A stretch of DNA of 64,000 nt from Pseudomonas aestuarii (GTDB lineage: Bacteria; Pseudomonadota; Gammaproteobacteria; Pseudomonadales; Pseudomonadaceae): the NCBI RefSeq assembly GCF_027988105.1, contig NZ_JAQJZJ010000005.1, forward strand, positions 124,001 to 188,000, written 5' to 3'. The notes below the pieces were generated by a model. The model saw only the letters and a program-made list of their open reading frames with translations. It did not search any database and had not been told where the DNA came from. Below, piece by piece: positions 1 through 8,162 of the stretch. Within the stretch, counting starts at the first letter, position 1, and the number at the start of each line of letters is the position of its first letter. The translations under genes were made by a program, and so were the position numbers.

Positions 1-749
1 TGGCCCAGGGACAGCTTGAACAGGCTCAGGTGCCACCACAGGTGACCGCGAAACAGGTTGTAGTTGTCGAGAAAGCCCGCCGCATCCTCGAGCAGCTCGC
101 GGCCTTCCTGCACGCGACCCTGCATCTCCAACACATGGCTCAGGCCATGCAACGCCCACAGGTCCTGCGGCTGCACGGCTAGCGCCGCGCGCGCGAAGCG
201 CTCGGCCACTGCGTACTGGCCAACTTCCTCCAGGGCGAAGGCATGGGCCGAGAGGAAGTGCGCGTAGCCGGGGATGCCTGCGGACCAGCTGCCGGCAACC
301 CCCGCGCTCACCTCGGCCTGGTGGCGCTTGTCGCCGCTCCAGAACAGCGTGCCGGTGTGCTGACGCAGCGCCAGCAGGTCCAGCGGCCAGTCGACCAGCA
401 CCTGCTCCCAGGCCGCCGCCCGCGCGGCGAAGTCCTGGGCAATCCAGGCGCGCAGGGCTTCCTGATGCAGGCGCTCGCGGGGCGTGGCGGGCAGGGCCTC
501 GGCCGCGAGCAGCTGCTGCCGTGCTTTGGGGTGAGCATCGAGGGTGCCTTCGGTCATCAGCGAGTAGCCCATCAGCACATGGGCCATGACGAATTCCGGA
601 CACTCCTGCAGCAGCAGCCCCAGGCGGTCCGATACGCCCAGGCGGTAGTAGTAGAGGTCGTCGATCAGGCTCTCGAAGCGCTCGGCGGCCGCGCCATCGG
701 CCCCGCTCAGCGGCAGCCCCCGCGCATCGGTGGTGTCAGCGTGCGACAT
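1..749 (-). CDS. Tetratricopeptide-repeat protein 38 (TTC38)-like, 3' end outside window
   Basis: An open frame on the minus strand starts at ATG 747-749 and runs off the left edge without a stop (about 249 codons visible). The start has an AGAGAGG ribosome site 9 nt upstream. The product is soluble and helical, with TPR-like helix pairs (for example motifs around RFARAALAVQPQDLWALHG and HVLEMQGRVQEG). This resembles the bacterial TPR-38 family, whose function is unknown. It is divergent from the LysR gene at 1187. Base composition here is GC-rich, like the rest of the chromosome, so it lies outside the low-GC island that begins near 1.05 kb. Family call is by memory of motifs, not by alignment. 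Confidence 0.6.
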   Translation of the reverse strand, partial: MSHADTTDARGLPLSGADGAAAERFESLIDDLYYYRLGVSDRLGLLLQECPEFVMAHVLMGYSLMTEGTLDAHPKARQQLLAAEALPATPRERLHQEALRAWIAQDFAARAAAWEQVLVDWPLDLLALRQHTGTLFWSGDKRHQAEVSAGVAGSWSAGIPGYAHFLSAHAFALEEVGQYAVAERFARAALAVQPQDLWALHGLSHVLEMQGRVQEGRELLEDAAGFLDNYNLFRGHLWWHLSLFKLSLG

Positions 750-1186
750 AAGTGGTGACCTCTCTTGAGCGACGCGAAGGGGTGAGGGCCAGGGTGTGGC
801 TGTGCACAAACGCGTCAAGCCGCAAGCGCAGCGGGCGCGACGGCCTCCTGGGGGTACCGGGTAACTATAGGCAATAGCGGCTTGGACGCGGTCGCGCGCG
901 CCGTGCCGTTGAAGGCGCCGCGTTGTCCGGCTTCTGTTGTGGAGCAGGTGGTCGCGCCAGGCGGCTCCCCTTGTCTTGGCGCGACACAGGGGAATACTTG
1001 CCGATGGTGCGATGCGGTGATTCGTTGCGTAAAAGTTGAGGGCTGGAATCGGCCAAAAAGCGGCCATTGAGAGCCTACCAAATCAGGGGCGATTCAGTTT
1101 TACTATCCAGCTCACTTCATTCTCATGAAACAATATGGGGTCGCTGCGTCGGGCTCGTCGCTTGTCCTGTTCGGAGATGCCTCTTG
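750..1186. other. Gene-free stretch at left edge of the DMSP island
   Basis: No convincing gene in about 437 bases. It contains a 9-bp perfect inverted repeat (GTCGCGCCA 951-959 / TGGCGCGAC 977-985). It also holds an imperfect palindromic 22-mer at 1047-1068 whose near-copy occurs inverted at 11732-11752. Base composition changes visibly around 1070, where A/T-rich sequence begins. Confidence 0.5.
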
Positions 1187-2086
1187 ATGAAAAAATATTT
1201 GCCCCCGCTCAACTGGTTGCGGGCATTTGAGTCTGCTGCCAGGCACCTCAGCTTTACCCTTGCCGCGCAGGAGTTGAATTTGACTCAGGCGGCTATAAGT
1301 CAGCAGATCAAGGGGCTCGAGTCTAAGTTGGGTGCTGTTCTCTTCAAGCGTCGACCAAAGGGGTTGGAGCTCAGCGAAGCTGGACAAGCCTATCTGCCGG
1401 CAGTCCATGAGGCTGTCGAGCGACTGGCGGCTGCTACAGATGAGATTTTCGGACAGGGACATAAGAAAGTACTGACCGTGCGGGTCAATCTGGTGTTTTT
1501 CATTCATTGGTTGGCGATACGTCTGCCAGAGTTTCGCAAGTTGCATCCGGGGGTAAATCTGCACATCACCAGCAATATTTGGGTGTCCGAGGTTGATGTT
1601 GAGGCCGACTTAGAAATCCGTCACGGACATGGCCAGTGGCCGGGGCTGAAAGCAGAGAGGCTTACCTGGGACTTGCTGGTGCCGGTTTGTGCACCCTCGC
1701 TGGCCACGGAGCAAAAACCGCTAAACACCCCCAAAGACCTTGCCCATCATGAGTTGCTGCATGTCCTTGGCTATGAAGAGGGCTGGGGATACTGGTTAAA
1801 GAAGGCTGGTTCAGAGCACGTTGACTCTTCCCAAGGATTGCAATTCGACACACTGATCTCTGCCCTTAAAGTGGCAGAGTTGGGTCAAGGTGTTGCTTTG
1901 GCTCGCTCGTCATTGGTTGAGCAGAAGCTTGCAGAGGGCACTTTAGTCGCCCCTTTCAAGCAGCGCTTCACCACCCAGGAAGCGTTCTACTTGGTGTATT
2001 CCCCCCACAGTACTGCTAACCCGCAGGCAGCCGCGTTTATCGCCTGGCTCATTGCCGAAGCCGAGGCTGCGAAACGCAGCAACTGA
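1187..2086 (+). CDS. dddR: LysR-family transcriptional regulator, DddR candidate
   Basis: 299-residue LysR-type activator of the GcvA-like branch. The N-terminal winged HTH is clear (LSFTLAAQELNLTQAAISQQ, then IKGLESKLGAVLFKR), followed by a periplasmic-binding-like effector domain. ATG 1187 is chosen over the longer frame from 1067 because GGAG (1173-1176) precedes it and the protein then begins with the typical KKYLPPLNWLRAFE helix. It lies directly upstream of dddD in the same orientation, with a terminator-like hairpin between. In known ddd clusters a LysR protein (DddR) activates the DMSP genes, so the name is inferred from context. A LysR-type T-N11-A dyad upstream of dddT (5093-5109) is a plausible target. 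The gene is more A/T-rich than its left neighbour. Confidence 0.75.
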   Translation: MKKYLPPLNWLRAFESAARHLSFTLAAQELNLTQAAISQQIKGLESKLGAVLFKRRPKGLELSEAGQAYLPAVHEAVERLAAATDEIFGQGHKKVLTVRVNLVFFIHWLAIRLPEFRKLHPGVNLHITSNIWVSEVDVEADLEIRHGHGQWPGLKAERLTWDLLVPVCAPSLATEQKPLNTPKDLAHHELLHVLGYEEGWGYWLKKAGSEHVDSSQGLQFDTLISALKVAELGQGVALARSSLVEQKLAEGTLVAPFKQRFTTQEAFYLVYSPHSTANPQAAAFIAWLIAEAEAAKRSN

Positions 2087-2424
2087 CGCTGTAAAAACCA
2101 ACCAAACATCTCATTCAAGGCATGTGAAACGGGCCTTTGGGTGTTGTGCCCGGTAACTATCCCACTCCCCTCCGCAGACCGTGTCGTCGCGCCAAAAAAC
2201 GCGATATGTCAGCGCGCGCGCGTATAAGAAAATCTGTGTTGCCATAAATAAAACAGACCCGCCAGGTCTTTTTATATTGCTTTTCCTATTCCTGTAATTG
2301 CCCGAAAGTTGTGCCCAGATCGTCATCCAGACCTCGTACCAGCATCTCGCGAGGCCCTCGGCGACAAACCACAAAAACAAGAAAAGCGCGCGTTTTAGCG
2401 CGTTTTGAAAAGTGATGGTGAATC
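2087..2424. other. Intergenic region, dddR terminator and dddD leader
   Basis: About 340 bases without a gene. It holds the terminator-like hairpin at 2251-2273, a TATAAG hexamer near 2223, an A-rich stretch with an exact AANAANAA motif (AACAAGAA, 2376-2383), and two direct repeats of AGCGCG followed by TTTT at 2385-2406. The ribosome site of dddD is weak (no good AGGAG before 2425). Confidence 0.4.
2251..2273 (+). terminator. Rho-independent terminator-like hairpin after dddR
   Basis: Stem AGACC (2255-2259) / GGTCT (2265-2269) with a 5-nt loop, flanked by AAA on the left and a run of T on the right. This suits termination of the regulator transcript before dddD. Confidence 0.5.
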
Positions 2425-4920
2425 ATGGGACAGCTGAGTCAACTACCCCTGCGTAACGTCAAAGTCATCGACTTTGGTCAATACATTGCGGGCCCTGCGG
2501 TGGCCATGATCCTTGCGGATCTTGGCGCTACGGTCATTCATATCGATCCTCTGACCGGGCCGCTATGGGACAGTCCAGCCAACGCGGTGCTCAACCGCAA
2601 CAAGCACTGCTTACAACTCGACCTCAAGTCAGCCGAGGGCCTGCAGAACGCTAGGGCGCTGATCGCCAGTGCCGATATTTTGATCGAGAACTTCCGCCCT
2701 GGCGTCATGCGCCGCCTGGGTCTGGACTTTGCCGAGTTACGCCGTCAGCGTCCTGAACTGATCACGCTATCCATTCCCGGTTTTGCTACAAACGATGAGC
2801 TGCGCCGTGACTGGCGCGCCTACGAGTCGATCATCGCCTCGGCCTCCGGGGTGTTTACCGATATGGGCCAGAACCGCGTGCTGATGGGAATTAACCCAAG
2901 CTTTTCGCCCCTGCCGTTAGCGTCTTCTTACGGCACCATGCTCGCGGTCTCTTCTGTGGTACTCGCCCTGCAAGCACGCCAAAGCAGCGGTATGGGGGAT
3001 GAAATAGAGGTTCCGTTGGCCGCCGCGGTGATGGAAGGCCTGTCATACAACTCGATCAAGATCGACGGTTATCCACTGCGCTACAAGACCTTGCGCGAGA
3101 AGGAAATCGAGCGCCGGCGCGCCGAGAATCTGCCAATGAACCTCACCTACGAGGATCTTCAGGAGTATCTCGATCCGTTCTACCGCACCTATGAATGTGC
3201 CGATGGCCGCAAGTTCTATGCGGTCTGTCCATCCCATCGCTCGCACGCTAAACGCTGCTTGCAAGCCATGGGACTGTACGAAGAAATGCTGGCTGCCGGC
3301 TTGCCTAAAGTCGAGGACCCTTACCTGCCGCTGGCCCAGTGGGAAGGCGATGCGTCCCTCGGTGTTTACCCGTTGCCGGAGTATTGGGCGAAGCGCATCT
3401 CGGTGCGCATGAAGGAAGTGTTTCTTACTAAAACAGCTGCTGAATGGGAAAAGATATTTGGTGAGGGCCAGTTCCCTGGCGCGCCACATCGCACGACCCA
3501 AGAATGGTTGCATGATGAGCATGCCAACACAGCCGGTTTGGTCGTCGATGTCGACGATCCGCAGTACGGCGTGATGAAGCAGCCCGGTGCAATTTCCTGG
3601 CTGGAAGACAGTGCAGATCAAATGTTGGCGCCTCAAGCACGACGCGCTGTTAGTTTTGAGGAAGCCCTAGCCGCTCTCGATGCATGCGCTACAGCAGCGC
3701 TTCCTGCACCAGCAGAAAAGGCCGGCGGTTGGCTTGAGGGTGTGCGCATTCTCGATCTGACCAATGTAATCGCAGGGCCACATTCCACGTCATTTCTTGG
3801 CCGCTTTGGTGCCGACGTAATCAAGCTCGATCCGACCACGCCGAACTACGACCCATGGAATACGGTGGTCTTCGGTATGTCGTCGGCGCGGGGCAAGCAG
3901 AGCATTCTGGTTGACCTGAACCAGCCTGATGGTCGCGAAGTATTCAATAACTTGGTGCGTTCGGTAGACATCATCGTAATGAACGCTCCAGATCGTCAGC
4001 TCGCCCCGCTGGGCTTGGACGAGGCCAGCCTGCAGGCAGTAAATCCTGGCGTCATCTTCTGCCAATTGGACTGTTTCGGTGGTCCTCGTCGAGGGCCACG
4101 TACCGACTACTTGGGGTACGACGACCTGATTCAAGCAACTACCGGCATCATGCTGCGCTTTGGCGGCGGTATGCAGACCCCAGAGGAGCATGCTCACGTT
4201 GGCACTATCGATGTCATGTGCGGTTTCGCTGCCGCGTTAGGTATTGCCACAGCGCTCTACCAAAAAGCAGTAACAGGCCGAGTCAGTAGAGCACGCACAT
4301 CGTTGGCATCACTTGGCAACCTGGTGCAGATCCCGTTCTGCTTCGACTATGCCGGTCGCGCGCCTTTCGACGAGCCGGCCGGCCGAGATGCTGTGGGCTA
4401 TAGCGACTTGTCACGTTTTTATCGCACCTCAGACGACTGGCTGTACCTAGACAGTCATGTGGGTGAATTGGAGCGTTTGGCGCACGTAGAGGGCTTAGCT
4501 GGCCTGGTCGAGTCAAATGATCGCGCCGCTTTTCTTAACCGCGCTTTGATGTCCGCAACTTCAGCTACTTGGCAGCGCCGTCTACAGGCCGTCGATATTG
4601 CGGCAGCTGTGCCTGACAACCTCGACAACCTGCGTCAACGCTACAGCCGTCCTGCAGATGGCCTACCTGGCACGGACAACGGAAGCTACTCGTTCAGCGT
4701 ATATGCCGATCACCCCAGCGGCCGCTGCGTCACCCAGCTTGATCCATTTGCCATTCGCCCACGTCTTGCCCCTATTCGCGCACTGTCGCCAGCGGAGAAG
4801 TTTGGCACCTCGACACGCAGAGTTCTTCGCGACTTTGGCTACAGCGAAACCCAAATTGACGCACTCATCGCGAGCAAAAGCATCGGCGAATGCTGGAGTG
4901 AGGAGTATCTGCCGAGCTAA
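2425..4920 (+). CDS. dddD: DMSP CoA-transferase/lyase DddD (fused CaiB/BaiF domains)
   Basis: 831 residues, two class-III CoA-transferase (CaiB/BaiF) domains in tandem (about 1-420 and 435-831). This is the double length that marks DddD rather than the ~400-residue CaiB or Frc. Family knowledge: DddD uses acetyl-CoA to convert DMSP to 3-hydroxypropionyl-CoA with release of dimethyl sulfide. The nucleophilic Asp aligns with D566 in the C-terminal half (LGYDDLIQ). The same place in the N-terminal half is E134 (RAYESIIA), so only the second domain looks catalytic, as reported for the family. Start ATG 2425 fits the RNVKVIDFGQYIAGP opening although its ribosome site is poor. Flanked by a LysR gene and by dddTBC. 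It ends in its own hairpin, so it is probably transcribed apart from dddT. More A/T-rich than core genes. Confidence 0.9.
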   Translation: MGQLSQLPLRNVKVIDFGQYIAGPAVAMILADLGATVIHIDPLTGPLWDSPANAVLNRNKHCLQLDLKSAEGLQNARALIASADILIENFRPGVMRRLGLDFAELRRQRPELITLSIPGFATNDELRRDWRAYESIIASASGVFTDMGQNRVLMGINPSFSPLPLASSYGTMLAVSSVVLALQARQSSGMGDEIEVPLAAAVMEGLSYNSIKIDGYPLRYKTLREKEIERRRAENLPMNLTYEDLQEYLDPFYRTYECADGRKFYAVCPSHRSHAKRCLQAMGLYEEMLAAGLPKVEDPYLPLAQWEGDASLGVYPLPEYWAKRISVRMKEVFLTKTAAEWEKIFGEGQFPGAPHRTTQEWLHDEHANTAGLVVDVDDPQYGVMKQPGAISWLEDSADQMLAPQARRAVSFEEALAALDACATAALPAPAEKAGGWLEGVRILDLTNVIAGPHSTSFLGRFGADVIKLDPTTPNYDPWNTVVFGMSSARGKQSILVDLNQPDGREVFNNLVRSVDIIVMNAPDRQLAPLGLDEASLQAVNPGVIFCQLDCFGGPRRGPRTDYLGYDDLIQATTGIMLRFGGGMQTPEEHAHVGTIDVMCGFAAALGIATALYQKAVTGRVSRARTSLASLGNLVQIPFCFDYAGRAPFDEPAGRDAVGYSDLSRFYRTSDDWLYLDSHVGELERLAHVEGLAGLVESNDRAAFLNRALMSATSATWQRRLQAVDIAAAVPDNLDNLRQRYSRPADGLPGTDNGSYSFSVYADHPSGRCVTQLDPFAIRPRLAPIRALSPAEKFGTSTRRVLRDFGYSETQIDALIASKSIGECWSEEYLPS

Positions 4921-4937
4921 GTAAAAGAATCATAAGG

Positions 4938-4974
4938 GCGCTCTGGAATACAACTGCCTTGTACGTCAGAGCGC
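4938..4974 (+). terminator. Hairpin downstream of dddD
   Basis: GCGCTCTG (4938-4945) pairs with CAGAGCGC (4967-4974). A second stem, TACAA (4949-4953) / TTGTA (4959-4963), sits inside a 3x3 internal loop. No T-run follows, so it may be a 3'-end-stabilising structure or a weak terminator. Confidence 0.5.
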
Positions 4975-5092
4975 TATCACCCTGAAGTGACCTAAACGAG
5001 AACCACCATGACCAATAAATATAAAAAAGCTGTGCCAAACACCCGCCGCTCCTTTTATGGCCCGCAACGCTTATGCATACAGAGCAACCACG

Positions 5093-5109
5093 GCTAGTAC
5101 GCAATTAGC
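5093..5109 (+). promoter_or_regulatory. LysR-type box upstream of dddT
   Basis: GCTAGTACGCAATTAGC is a dyad (GCTA/TAGC) with T5095 and A5107 in the T-N11-A arrangement recognised by LysR regulators. It lies 75 nt before the dddT start codon. Assignment to the LysR protein at 1187 is inference. Confidence 0.4.
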
Positions 5110-5183
5110 ATCCGCGGACTACGACCCAGGCAACCGCTTGATAGACGTCAGCGTAGTCAGCCTACAAGAGGAGAGTTTTCACG

Positions 5184-6830
5184 ATGAGTAACATACACAA
5201 CGGCTCAGCCCTCGATGGACGAGTGTTCTGGCCTTCGATTGCAGTCATTCTCGGCATCACCATCCCACTGGTTGTGTTTCCCGAATCAGGCAACCTGATC
5301 ATCAAACAGTTATTCGGTTTTGCCACCGGTAACTTTGGCTGGCTCTATTTGCTTAGCGGCCTGGGTGCGGTGCTGTTTCTGCTGTGGCTCGCATTAGGCC
5401 GCTATGGCAACGTGCGCCTGGGCCGCGCGGAAGATGTGCCCGAGTTTTCCTACTTCAGTTGGATTGCCATGATTTTCTGTGGCGGCATCGGTATTGCCAT
5501 CGCCAACTGGGCCTGGGTTGAGCCGATCTACTACTTCGATGGCCCGCCGCTAGGCATCGCCGCCAAAAGCAAGGAAGCCGCCGAGTGGGCACTGGCCTAT
5601 GGGCAGTTCCACTGGGGGCTCACACCTTGGGCCTTCTACTGCCTGCCGGCGATTCCGATTGCCTATTCCATGTATGTCCGTCGTCAGCCAGGCGTGCGCC
5701 TGTCAGTCGCGGCACGCGGGGTATTGGGCGATAAGGCGGATGGCTGGCTGGGAACCCTGCTCGACACCGTGGTGGTGTTCGGCATCGTCGGCGGCGTTGG
5801 CACCTCCCTGGGCCTGGCTGTGCCGTTGGTATCAACCTTGGCCTCTGATGTGTTCGGCCTGCAGCCGTCGTTTGGCTTCGACATGCTTATTCTTGGCCTG
5901 TGGACTGCCATGTTCGGTGCCAGTGTTTGGTTTGGCCTGAGTAAAGGCATCAAGATTCTCAGCGATATCAACGTCTATTTGGCCGTACTACTACTGCTCT
6001 TTGTTCTAGCGATCGGCCCGACCCTGTTCATCGTTAACGGCTGGTCAAACAGTGTGGGTTTAATGGTCAACAACTTCATTCATATGAGCTTGTGGACCGA
6101 CCCGATAGCCAAGGGAAGCTTCCCCCAAGATTGGACTGTATTTTACTGGGCTTGGTGGATTGCCTATGCGCCCATGATGGGACTGTTTGTTGCGCGTATT
6201 TCTCGTGGCAGAACAATCCGTGAGTTGGTGTTCGCTGAGTTGGTTTGGGGCAGCTTGGGTTGCTGGGTGTTCTTCGCGGTATGGGGCGGTTATGCCCTGG
6301 ATCTGCAGCTGTCCGGAGTGCTGGATGTCAGCGCCATTCTCAACCAGCAAGGTATTCCGGCGACCGTACTTGCGATCCTGAAAACCATGCCGATGGCCGA
6401 TGTGATCATCGCCGGATTTGTCCTGCTGTGTTTCGTGTTTCTCGCCACAACTCTTGACTCGGCGGCTTATGTGCTGGCTTCGGTCACGTCGAACAAGTTG
6501 TCCGGATATGAGGAACCCCGCCGCTGGATCCGCATTACCTGGGCATTGTTGCTAGCGATAGTCGGTATTGGCTTGATCAAGGTTGGTGGCCTCAAGGCGG
6601 TGCAAACCTCAACCATTATCGTTGCTTTGCCGCTTATTCCCGTGCTGGTGATCCTTGCTTGGTCGCTGCTACGCATGCTCAAGCAGGATTTTGGTACACG
6701 CCTGAGTTCACCGGTACTGATTGTCGATGGCCCTGCATTACCTGCCCAGGGCATGCCTGCTCCAGACCTCATTACTCAGCCATTCGGTGCCACGCCTAAT
6801 CCTGCAGCACCACTGGGGTCACGACCCTAG
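5184..6830 (+). CDS. dddT: BCCT-family DMSP/betaine transporter DddT
   Basis: 548-residue BCCT carrier with about 12 hydrophobic segments. It imports quaternary-ammonium or sulfonium zwitterions driven by ion or proton gradients. The family signature is at W317-E347 (WAWWIAYAPMMG, then ARISRGRTIRE). Residues matching the aromatic box of BetP are present with correct spacing: W144, W149, Y152, and W325 in the signature. The BetP W377 position is Y328. The Gly-rich TM3 motif is CGGIGIAIANWAWVEP. Strong ribosome site AGAGGAGAG before ATG 5184. The C-terminal tail beyond the last helix is short and proline-rich. Position between dddD and dddB matches DddT of other ddd clusters, so DMSP is the likely substrate, but glycine betaine or choline uptake cannot be excluded. 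Confidence 0.88.
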   Translation: MSNIHNGSALDGRVFWPSIAVILGITIPLVVFPESGNLIIKQLFGFATGNFGWLYLLSGLGAVLFLLWLALGRYGNVRLGRAEDVPEFSYFSWIAMIFCGGIGIAIANWAWVEPIYYFDGPPLGIAAKSKEAAEWALAYGQFHWGLTPWAFYCLPAIPIAYSMYVRRQPGVRLSVAARGVLGDKADGWLGTLLDTVVVFGIVGGVGTSLGLAVPLVSTLASDVFGLQPSFGFDMLILGLWTAMFGASVWFGLSKGIKILSDINVYLAVLLLLFVLAIGPTLFIVNGWSNSVGLMVNNFIHMSLWTDPIAKGSFPQDWTVFYWAWWIAYAPMMGLFVARISRGRTIRELVFAELVWGSLGCWVFFAVWGGYALDLQLSGVLDVSAILNQQGIPATVLAILKTMPMADVIIAGFVLLCFVFLATTLDSAAYVLASVTSNKLSGYEEPRRWIRITWALLLAIVGIGLIKVGGLKAVQTSTIIVALPLIPVLVILAWSLLRMLKQDFGTRLSSPVLIVDGPALPAQGMPAPDLITQPFGATPNPAAPLGSRP

Positions 6831-6839
6831 TAACCAACC

Positions 6840-6874
6840 GGGTGCCACAACTACCTACACGGCACCCAACTTTT
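6840..6874 (+). terminator. Rho-independent terminator-like hairpin after dddT
   Basis: GGGTGCC (6840-6846) / GGCACCC (6861-6867), followed by AAC and five T (6870-6874). It lies between dddT and dddB and may reduce read-through into dddBC. Confidence 0.6.
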
Positions 6875-6943
6875 TGAAATAACGCATGGGTCGGCCTGTC
6901 CGTACCTAGGGGACGACTCATGCCTAAGAAAACTGGAGTTGAT

Positions 6944-8101
6944 ATGTCCAATCAAGTGATTCTGCCTCGAATCATGCAGCTCGGTGCCGGCGCCAGCGAG
7001 GCGATCCCCAATGTGCTCACCAGTCTTGGCTGTTCGAGACCGTTGTTGATCACCGACAGAATGATGGTGCAGCTAGGTTACGCAGACCGTATTCAGGAAA
7101 CCTTGGCAGCAAGCGGGATGACCGCGGAAATTTTCGCTGACACCGTTCCGGAGCCTACCGTCGACTCGATCCAGGCCGGTGTAGCCAAGGCCCGCTCTGG
7201 CAATTACGACAGCATCATTGCACTCGGCGGCGGTAGCCCAATCGACAGCGCCAAGGCCATCGGCATCTTGGCCAAGCTGGGCGGTGAAATGCGCGACTAC
7301 AAGTTTCCGCGTAACGTCACCGAGTCCGGCCTGCCGATCATTGCGGTACCGACCACCGCCGGCACCGGTTCTGAGGTGACGCGTTTCACCATCATCACGG
7401 ATGAAAAGACCGACGAAAAAATGCTCTGCGTCGGCATCGGCTTCATGCCTGTAGCCGCATTGGTCGACTACACGCTGACCCTTAGCCTGCCACCTCGGGT
7501 AACCGCCGATACCGGCATTGATGCGCTGACTCACGCCATCGAAGCCTACGTCAGCCAGAAAGCCAATCTTTACAGTGACAGCCAAGCGCTGGCGGCCATG
7601 CGTCTGATCGGCCCAAACCTGCGCAAGGTGTTCCACTCCGGGCAAGACAGCGCGGCGCGAGAAGCGCTGATGCTTGGCTCGACCCTCGCTGGGGTAGCCT
7701 TCTCCAGCGCGTCGGTAGCGCTAGTGCATGGCATGAGTCGGCCTATTGGTGCGTTCTTCCATGTACCCCATGGGTTGTCCAACGCCATGTTGCTGCCTAG
7801 CGTCACCGCGTTCTCTATGCCTGCCGCCGCAGAGCGTTACGCCGACTGCGCACGCGCCATGGGCGTCGCCACCGCGCAAGACAGTACCGCTGCCGCCAAC
7901 GCCAAGTTGCTGACTGAACTACAGGCGCTCAACGACGAGCTGCAAGTACCGACGCCAGAACAGTTCGGCATCGACCGTGAGCGCTTCTTCGAGCTGATGC
8001 CAACCATGGCGCAACAAGCGCTGGCGTCCGGTTCGCCGGGCAACAACCCGCGCGTTCCCACGGTGGAACAGATGGTCGAGATTTACCGCAGCCTCTGGTA
8101 A
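6944..8101 (+). CDS. dddB: Iron-containing alcohol dehydrogenase DddB
   Basis: Group-III (Fe-dependent) alcohol dehydrogenase, 385 residues from ATG 6944 (GGAG 5 nt upstream). An in-frame ATG at 6920 with AGGGGA before it would add eight residues, so the start is uncertain. Numbered from 6920, the metal ligands are D201 and H205 (DALTH) and H270 and H284 (H-x13-H). The nucleotide-binding GGGSPIDSAKA lies at 103-113. In ddd clusters DddB is thought to oxidise the 3-hydroxypropionate unit made by DddD to malonate semialdehyde, the substrate of the next gene's product. It is followed by dddC after 61 nt with no evident terminator, suggesting a dddBC unit. Substrate is inferred from context. Confidence 0.85.
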   Translation: MSNQVILPRIMQLGAGASEAIPNVLTSLGCSRPLLITDRMMVQLGYADRIQETLAASGMTAEIFADTVPEPTVDSIQAGVAKARSGNYDSIIALGGGSPIDSAKAIGILAKLGGEMRDYKFPRNVTESGLPIIAVPTTAGTGSEVTRFTIITDEKTDEKMLCVGIGFMPVAALVDYTLTLSLPPRVTADTGIDALTHAIEAYVSQKANLYSDSQALAAMRLIGPNLRKVFHSGQDSAAREALMLGSTLAGVAFSSASVALVHGMSRPIGAFFHVPHGLSNAMLLPSVTAFSMPAAAERYADCARAMGVATAQDSTAAANAKLLTELQALNDELQVPTPEQFGIDRERFFELMPTMAQQALASGSPGNNPRVPTVEQMVEIYRSLW

Positions 8102-8162
8102 TCGATTTATCTAAGCTTCTAGCGGCCATTTGCCGTTACATCAACATATCAGGAGTAAACGC

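Noticed and set aside
951..985. 9-bp inverted repeat upstream of the LysR gene as a terminator
   Set aside because: The 17-nt loop, lack of a T-run and no upstream plus-strand gene make termination unlikely; noted only in the gene-free entry.
860..2160. Shared 9-mer GGTAACTAT at 860-868 and 2152-2160 as a regulatory site for dddR and dddD
   Set aside because: Too short, no dyad, and only one shared 9-mer between two 300-440 bp spacers; chance cannot be excluded.
5008..5097. 29-codon ORF (MTNKYKKAVPNT...) between dddD and dddT
   Set aside because: No convincing ribosome site, no recognisable similarity, and it overlaps the LysR-type box region; short frames like this are expected by chance.
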